NCBI RefSeq assembly: GCF_030817195.1
Contig: NZ_JAUSYZ010000001.1
Location: 248,001-312,000, forward strand
DNA: 64,000 nucleotides
From: Arthrobacter globiformis
GTDB taxonomy: Bacteria; Actinomycetota; Actinomycetes; Actinomycetales; Micrococcaceae
Direction: 5' to 3'
The position numbers were made by a program, and so were the translations under genes. The notes beneath the pieces were generated by a model. That model worked only from the letters and a program-made list of their open reading frames with translations. It searched no databases and was not told where the DNA came from. Below are positions 59,407 through 64,000 of the stretch, in pieces. Every line of letters starts with the position of its first letter. The first letter of the stretch is position 1.

Positions 59407-59808
59407 TCAGCAGGAACGCCGAGTTTCCCTTAGCTTCGATGAAGTCGGTACAGCATCTTCCATTGTTGCCCCTTTGATGGTCGCTATCGGGAGTGCTCTT
59501 ACCGGCAGAGCGATGGAGGTCCTGGGATCGATTCTCCACTGTGTCGCCGCGAATAAGTTATAGAGGTTTAAGGGATCAGCCTGGAGACGGCGTAGCAGTA
59601 CCTCCGTCAGGCTCAGCTGGCTCTGAATCCATTCCGCGAAGCTGGACAGCCAGAGCGAGCGGCCACTGGGGGATGGTCGTGCCCGAACCGACTGTCCATC
59701 CCGCTGGTCAAAGCTGGCAGGTTCATCCAGCGGGGAGTTATTCCATCCTCCCCGATTAACCTGAGAAGAATCTGAGTCCTTCCAAGGAAATTGCCTTAGA
59801 AGTTCCAC
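59407..59808 (-). CDS. Hypothetical protein or 5' fragment, doubtful
   Basis: A 133-codon GTG-started frame containing SSFAEWIQSQLSLTEVLLRR, LQADPLNLYNLFAATQWRID and ALPVRALPIATIKGATMEDA. The hydrophobic/charged pattern is protein-like, but no family or good ribosome site is seen. Possibly joined to the next frame in an intact ancestor. Confidence 0.35.
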   Translation of the reverse strand: MELLRQFPWKDSDSSQVNRGGWNNSPLDEPASFDQRDGQSVRARPSPSGRSLWLSSFAEWIQSQLSLTEVLLRRLQADPLNLYNLFAATQWRIDPRTSIALPVRALPIATIKGATMEDAVPTSSKLRETRRSC

Positions 59809-60213
59809 CTTCGGGAGGACGAGACATATGGGCCGGTGCGGAATGGTCAGGGTGTTGCAAGGACCAGGCTCGAGAGTGCGTCGGTCACGTGCCTTTGATC
59901 ATAACAATCATTGGGACAAGCAGGTTGACGGAATATCAACTATCAGCCCTCGTTTGAGGGGAGATGCAGAAAGCCAGCGACGCAACGACGGCTGAAGACG
60001 GCGAGCCTGCCCAGCCAGCCGCGCTGATAAAGATACCGGCCACCACCCCTGAGGCAATAGCGTCTTGGTGAGTTCGGTCGGACAAACGGTAGCGGATGGC
60101 ATAGGGGGAGTACGGCCGAGTCGCGCTCAGGGATTATCCAAAAGCGAGGGTAATGATCAGGTTATTTTCGCTTATCGCGCTTGGCAGCTTCGGATAACGC
60201 GCTGCAACAAAAC
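59809..60213. other. Intergenic stretch before the lsr2 terminator
   Basis: A 405-base stretch with no supported gene, repeat or RNA. Confidence 0.5.
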
Positions 60214-60253
60214 AAATCAGGCTCGGATCCATTTAGGTGCCGAGCCTGATTTT
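60214..60253 (-). terminator. Terminator after lsr2 (bidirectional shape)
   Basis: AAATCAGGCTCGG and CCGAGCCTGATTTT form a 13-bp stem 12 bases beyond the lsr2 stop. Confidence 0.85.
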
Positions 60254-60264
60254 ACGTCGAGGGG

Positions 60265-60588
60265 CTAATTCGCAGCCAGGTACTTCTCGACGATGTCGGC
60301 CTGGATTCGGCCACGAGTATTGACCTGGAGGCCGTTATCCATTGCCCACATCCGAATAGCTTTGGCATCAGTACCGGCACCGCTGGATTTGCGAGCTGCC
60401 GGACGGCTGCGACCGCTAGTAACTTTGCGGGCCGCACGCGTGTAGCGGCTTAGTGCGCTACGGAGTTCGTTAGCGTGGTCGGCGTTAAGGTCAATCTCAT
60501 ATTCCGTGCCGTCGACGGAGAAGTTTAGAGTCTCACTTGCTTCTGAGCCGTCGATATCGTCTTCAAGTACCACTACTGTTTTCCGCAT
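60265..60588 (-). CDS. lsr2: Lsr2 nucleoid-associated silencer
   Basis: A 107-residue H-NS-like protein. The N-terminal dimerisation domain has TVVVLEDDIDGSEASETLNF and TEYEIDLNADHANELRSALS; a linker rich in Arg/Lys/Ser follows, and the C-terminal DNA-binding domain has AKAIRMWAMDNGLQVNTRGR with an AT-hook-like RGR. Lsr2 coats AT-rich, horizontally acquired DNA and represses it. This gene lies at the right side of an accessory, AT-richer region. Actinobacteria often have more than one copy. Confidence 0.95.
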   Translation of the reverse strand: MRKTVVVLEDDIDGSEASETLNFSVDGTEYEIDLNADHANELRSALSRYTRAARKVTSGRSRPAARKSSGAGTDAKAIRMWAMDNGLQVNTRGRIQADIVEKYLAAN

Positions 60589-61055
60589 GATAGTAGGTTA
60601 TCAGCTTACTTAGCACCTACGAGAAGGCAGCCCCTTACAAGCCACCGCTGACCAGGGTGCTTGAAAACAAGACGATGACCAGGTGGTTGTTGTTGCGCTG
60701 ATTCGGTTACGCTGGGCGCGCCTTGCGTAGAAGTGAAAATTCGCTCCTGCGGCGATGGGAGCCCGGCGGTTGTTAGCCGCCGGGTGCTCGCATGAGATCG
60801 GTACCTTCCTGCCCTCGGCGCCCTACACGCGAAGTCCTTGGACTACACCGGCGCATCAGCACTCATCGTGTTTGAACGTCGATAATGGACCTTTCGTCAA
60901 CCTGAACGATAACGAGTCCGGCGACCGGGGTTTGCCAGTGCCCGCGGCGCGGGCAATTCGGCTGGTGCGGCAACTGTCGACCAGTCGCGGCCGGGCCATG
61001 CCGGTCTTTCGCTGGCTGCGAGCGGGACATTCACCCCTCGTGGATCGGACAGGAG
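60589..61055. other. Intergenic stretch with motif copy 3
   Basis: A 467-base stretch with the lsr2 promoter and motif copy 3 (60874-60903). No gene is supported. Confidence 0.5.
60874..60903. repeat. Dispersed motif, copy 3
   Basis: GAACGTCGATAATGGACCTT then TCGTCAACCT, sharing GATAATGG and CGTCAACC with the other two copies. Confidence 0.55.
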
Positions 61056-61451
61056 TCAGTGCTCAAGGTCCTCCGGATCGAATTGGCTCAGCGGAGACCC
61101 TCCGAGGTCTGCCTGGTCGTTCCTGCCCCCGGCCTGTTCGCCGGTGGGCATTTCGCCGACTTCTGTGTCGGCGACAGCCTCCTCCAGGGTCGGCACGTCC
61201 TTGGCATGCTGGGTTTCGTCGTGCAGAGTCTGCTCGCTCAGGAAATCCTCTTCCTCTCCGGACACCGTATCGTCCTGCAAAAGAGGGTCCTCCTGTCCCC
61301 GGCCGGGGTTGGTCTCCGCCGTGCCAGGGTAACTGTCCGGCTCTCCGGAAACAGGGCGTTCCAAAGAGGAAGCAGCGCCTGGGCTCTGGTCAGGCAGGAC
61401 GCCATCCCGGACGGTATAGGCTGCTTGGTCGGGAAGCTGCTCTTCAGTCAT
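61056..61451 (-). CDS. Acidic hypothetical protein
   Basis: A 131-residue, strongly acidic, disorder-prone protein from the ATG at 61451 (AAAGG upstream): MTEEQLPDQAAYTVRDGVLP, GEEEDFLSEQTLHDETQHAK and a C-terminus SPLSQFDPEDLEH. No domain recognised. The low-complexity composition resembles small stress-related proteins of soil actinobacteria. Confidence 0.6.
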   Translation of the reverse strand: MTEEQLPDQAAYTVRDGVLPDQSPGAASSLERPVSGEPDSYPGTAETNPGRGQEDPLLQDDTVSGEEEDFLSEQTLHDETQHAKDVPTLEEAVADTEVGEMPTGEQAGGRNDQADLGGSPLSQFDPEDLEH

Positions 61452-61624
61452 TTCTGGCGCCTTTCTTATCACCGGCTGTATAACAAGACAGCAAAGCAGG
61501 GGAGGCCAGGGACCGGCCGCGAACCTGACACCAGGATCTGGACGCACAATCTTCAGTCCGCAAGATCCCCAACCTTGCCGTGGGGCGATCTTCCCAGAGG
61601 GAGGTGCGCGGCCGGAAGCCCCAG

Positions 61625-61825
61625 TCATGATCCTGTGTCGTTCCAGCGATAAGGATTGATGCTGGGCCTGCCGGCTTTGTGGCTGTTGTACCCCTGCTGC
61701 CAGGCGTCCGGGATCGCCGAAACCAGGTCCGACAACAATGGGTAGTACGGGTGGTCAGGCCCGATGTAAATCATCTCTTCCCTCGCCCTGTCAATGATGA
61801 CAAGGACGTCCTTCTCGCTCCTCAT
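61625..61825 (-). CDS. Small hypothetical protein (66 aa)
   Basis: A 66-residue protein from the ATG at 61825: MRSEKDVLVIIDRAREEMIY, IGPDHPYYPLLSDLVSAIPD, AWQQGYNSHKAGRPSINPYR. Protein-like, with no family recalled. No clear ribosome site precedes it. Confidence 0.5.
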   Translation of the reverse strand: MRSEKDVLVIIDRAREEMIYIGPDHPYYPLLSDLVSAIPDAWQQGYNSHKAGRPSINPYRWNDTGS

Positions 61826-62238
61826 TGCCGCATGATTGCATGAAAGACCAACACCGGCCATAGTCCTCCGAGATTCGCGAGCAGTTCGGCCAGCCATGGG
61901 GCAGCTCCCCCCGCGTTTCCGGGGAGCTTAGGTTCCCCGTCGGGGGCGCGGAAGGTCGGGAAATGGTGCCGAACGCCGAGTGGCCCGCCGGACGCACACG
62001 GGCCACACCGTGCCAAAAATGACAAAACGATTTGTCGCCTGCCGTTGCTCACTGTATGGCGGCCGTCATAGCGACGTCAAAGTTGTAAAAGAATGCCAGG
62101 GTGACGCTTGACACACCCCTGCGGACGCCCCTAATCTGTTGCCAAGTCGATTTGGCAAAACGATTTTTCACCGACTTGAAAGATTTCTAATCCCCACAAA
62201 CCCGTAGATTCCGTTCAAAAGAAAGGGAGTCGACAGCG
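61826..62238. promoter_or_regulatory. Promoter region of the sugar ABC operon
   Basis: A 413-base region without a gene. Two LacI-like boxes are seen: GACAAAACGATTTGTC (62021-62036) and CAAAACGATTTTT (62156-62168), and TTGCCAA-GTCGAT-TTGGCAA (62139-62158) is a perfect 7-bp inverted repeat overlapping the second. Confidence 0.6.
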
Positions 62239-63519
62239 ATGTCCTCTCGAATCACGATTTCCCGGATCACCGCCATTGGCGGGCTGTCCACCGCGGTGCT
62301 TCTGGCAGCAACAGCCTGCGGGGCGGGGGGCCCGGCGGCAACGCCGGGTAGCGCCGGCACCAGCACAGTTAACGTCCTCGTCGAGGCCGGCGGCCACGCC
62401 GAACTGACAGGTGTCGCCGAACAGTGCAAGAAAGAAACAGGCGTTACCGCCAACTTCGTCGAGCTGCCTTATGACGGCATGTTCAACCGGCTCTCCAGTG
62501 AGTTCTCCTCCGGTAACGTCTCCTTCGACGTGGCCGCCCTTGACTCCGTATGGCTGCCCAGCTTCAAGGACGCGGTTCAGCCCATTGACGAGCTCTTCAC
62601 CGACGAGGCGAAGAAGGACATCTTCCCTGCGCTCGTCAAGGAAGCGAACGTGGACGGGCACTTTATCGGCCTGCCTGCCTGGACCAACGCAGAGATCATC
62701 CTGTACCGCAAGGACCTGTTTGACGACGCCAAGAACAAGGCGGACTTCAAGACCAGGTATGGCTACGACCTCGCAGCCCCCACCACCTGGAAGCAGTACC
62801 AGGACATCTCCGAGTTCTTCACCAGGGACGGCATGTACGGAACGGACGTCAAGGGCGGGGTGGAAACAGAATGGCTGGCCCACGTCCTGCAGGCCGGCTC
62901 GCCCATGGTCCTGGACGGGGACAAGGTGGTCATCGACAATGCCGCGCACAAGGAGGCCCTGGACTTCTACGTCGGCCTGGCCAACTCCGCTCCGTCCGGT
63001 GCCGCTCAGGTGGACTGGGCCGCAGCGCAAAACCTCTTCAACCAGGGCAAGACCGCGATGACCCGTTTCTGGGCCCACGCTTACCGGCAGATCCCCAAGG
63101 ATTCACCGGTCGCCGGCAAGGTCGGAGCGGCTCCCATGATCGCGGGATCCGCCGGCGTCGGTGCCGTTCCCGGGCCCTGGTACCTCACCGTGCCCAAGGC
63201 CACCAAGAACACGGATGCTGCCAAAAAGTTCGTCAAGTGCGCCTATGACTACAACGACAAGGGCATCGAATCCAGCCTGGGCCTGGCTTCCCGCATCTCC
63301 GCCTTCGAGAAGTACCAGGACAAGCCCGGCTACGAGAGCTTCAAGCCGCTGATCCAAACCCTCAACGGCAAGGCCACCGCCACCCGCCCGGCTACCGAGA
63401 AGTGGCAGCAGATCGTGGACACGGTACTGGTTCCGATGTTGCAGAAGGCCGTGGCCGGCGGTGACTCCGCCGCCCTCCTCGCTGACGCCAAAAAGCAGAT
63501 CGAGGACCTCCTCAAATAA
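62239..63519 (+). CDS. Sugar ABC transporter substrate-binding lipoprotein
   Basis: A 426-residue family 1 binding protein; ATG at 62239 with AAAGGGAG upstream. The N-terminus AVLLAATACGAGGP is a lipoprotein signal with ATAC lipobox. The mature part has VNVLVEAGGHAELTGVAEQC, FDVAALDSVWLPSFKDAV, GLPAWTNAEIILYRKDLFD and APTTWKQYQDISEFF, typical of monosaccharide or disaccharide binders. It would deliver a carbohydrate to the permease that follows. A LacI-type repressor is expected outside the window. Confidence 0.92.
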   Translation: MSSRITISRITAIGGLSTAVLLAATACGAGGPAATPGSAGTSTVNVLVEAGGHAELTGVAEQCKKETGVTANFVELPYDGMFNRLSSEFSSGNVSFDVAALDSVWLPSFKDAVQPIDELFTDEAKKDIFPALVKEANVDGHFIGLPAWTNAEIILYRKDLFDDAKNKADFKTRYGYDLAAPTTWKQYQDISEFFTRDGMYGTDVKGGVETEWLAHVLQAGSPMVLDGDKVVIDNAAHKEALDFYVGLANSAPSGAAQVDWAAAQNLFNQGKTAMTRFWAHAYRQIPKDSPVAGKVGAAPMIAGSAGVGAVPGPWYLTVPKATKNTDAAKKFVKCAYDYNDKGIESSLGLASRISAFEKYQDKPGYESFKPLIQTLNGKATATRPATEKWQQIVDTVLVPMLQKAVAGGDSAALLADAKKQIEDLLK

Positions 63520-63525
63520 GACCCC

Positions 63526-63556
63526 TGGCCGGCACCTGAGTGACCGGTGCCGGCCA
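63526..63556 (+). terminator. Hairpin between binding protein and permease genes
   Basis: TGGCCGGCACC and GGTGCCGGCCA form an 11-bp perfect stem right after the binding-protein stop. Such elements commonly lower permease expression relative to the binding protein. Confidence 0.7.
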
Positions 63557-63584
63557 CGGTCCCCAACCAGCGGAAGAGAAAACC

Positions 63585-64000
63585 GTGCGTATCTCCGATC
63601 GCCGCTTCGCATTGTTCCTGATGACACCAGCGGCGCTGTTCCTGGCAGTGTTTGTCGCCTTTCCGCTGTTCCGCCTCGTGGCGGACAGCTTCTTCAAGAT
63701 TTCTCCGATTGCGGGCGGTCCCCGCGACTTCGTGGGTCTGGATAACTACTTCCGGGCCTTCGCCTCCGAAGCCTTCACGGGTGCCGGCTGGCGGACGCTG
63801 GCCTACACCCTGGTGGTGGTCACCCTCGAATTCGCCCTCGGCCTGGGCATGGCGCTGCTGTTCACCACCCTTGGACGCAGCTCCCAAATCTGGCGGACCG
63901 TGTTCATGTACCCGCTGATGATCGCCCCGATCGTGGCAGGCCTCCTCTGGAAGTTCCTGATGATCGACAACTTCGGACTCATCGGAACCCTCCTGCACCA
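63585..64000 (+). CDS. Sugar ABC permease (3' end outside window)
   Basis: The first 138 codons of an inner-membrane permease, from the GTG at 63585 (GGAAGAG upstream). First helix ALFLMTPAALFLAVFVAFPL, then FVGLDNYFRAF typical of MalF-type components, and further helices (TLEFALGLGMALLF, VFMYPLMIAPIVAGLLW). It continues beyond base 64000 and pairs with the binding protein upstream. Confidence 0.9.
   Translation, partial: MRISDRRFALFLMTPAALFLAVFVAFPLFRLVADSFFKISPIAGGPRDFVGLDNYFRAFASEAFTGAGWRTLAYTLVVVTLEFALGLGMALLFTTLGRSSQIWRTVFMYPLMIAPIVAGLLWKFLMIDNFGLIGTLLH

Noticed and set aside
1..64000. CRISPR arrays, intact insertion sequences, prophage genes
   Set aside because: No regularly spaced repeats, transposase, integrase or phage structural genes were seen.

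Overview
The window is a piece of a high-GC actinobacterial chromosome, most likely a Micrococcaceae member of the Arthrobacter/Pseudarthrobacter type. The left 21 kb has the origin-proximal order typical of that group: gyrA 3' end, DUF3566 protein, tRNA-Ile, a DLW-39-type peptide, tRNA-Ala, cyclophilin, rhomboid, crgA, a sortase, a PabA/TrpG glutamine amidotransferase, then the tightly overlapping fhaA-fhaB-pstP-rodA-pbpA-pknA-pknB operon on the minus strand, and a tRNA-Leu. Between the rhomboid and crgA lies an intergenic cluster of DnaA-box-like 9-mers with a repeated 11-mer beside them.

From about 21 to 36 kb the content becomes accessory and catabolic. It holds a lipoprotein, an anion:cation symporter-type MFS permease with a D-2-hydroxyacid dehydrogenase (the two share an upstream motif), a complete peptide/opine-type ABC importer (binding protein, two permeases, two ATPases), a second hydroxyacid dehydrogenase coupled to a glucarate dehydratase-like enolase, a frameshifted LysR gene, and a FadR-type GntR regulator with an L-talarate/galactarate-type dehydratase behind overlapping palindromic operators. 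This looks like an uptake and dehydration module for sugar acids or hydroxyacids.

From about 36.4 to 56.4 kb there is an aromatic-type catabolic island under an apparent MarR regulator. One arm is a cupin, a TPP enzyme and a broken aldehyde dehydrogenase. The other is a ten-gene minus-strand operon: aldehyde dehydrogenase, RidA, ferredoxin reductase, extradiol-type VOC dioxygenase, alpha/beta hydrolase, two SDRs, a second TPP enzyme (frameshifted), a catalytically degenerate hydrolase-like protein, and a small recombinase-HTH-like protein followed by a Rieske oxygenase. A divergent AAHS-type MFS importer and an aspartate-dehydrogenase-like gene accompany it. Related CTAAG-containing inverted elements sit at the promoters and at both edges of the island. 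The substrate is not proven; a Rieske-type auxin or other aromatic acid pathway is a testable hypothesis.

The right end (56.4-64 kb) has an OsmC protein, small orphan proteins, degraded sequence, an Lsr2 nucleoid silencer, a 25-30 bp motif present three times, and the start of a carbohydrate ABC importer with LacI-like operators. Five single-base frameshifts occur in four otherwise intact genes, and most fall in or beside short homopolymers, so base-calling error must be excluded before any is called a pseudogene.
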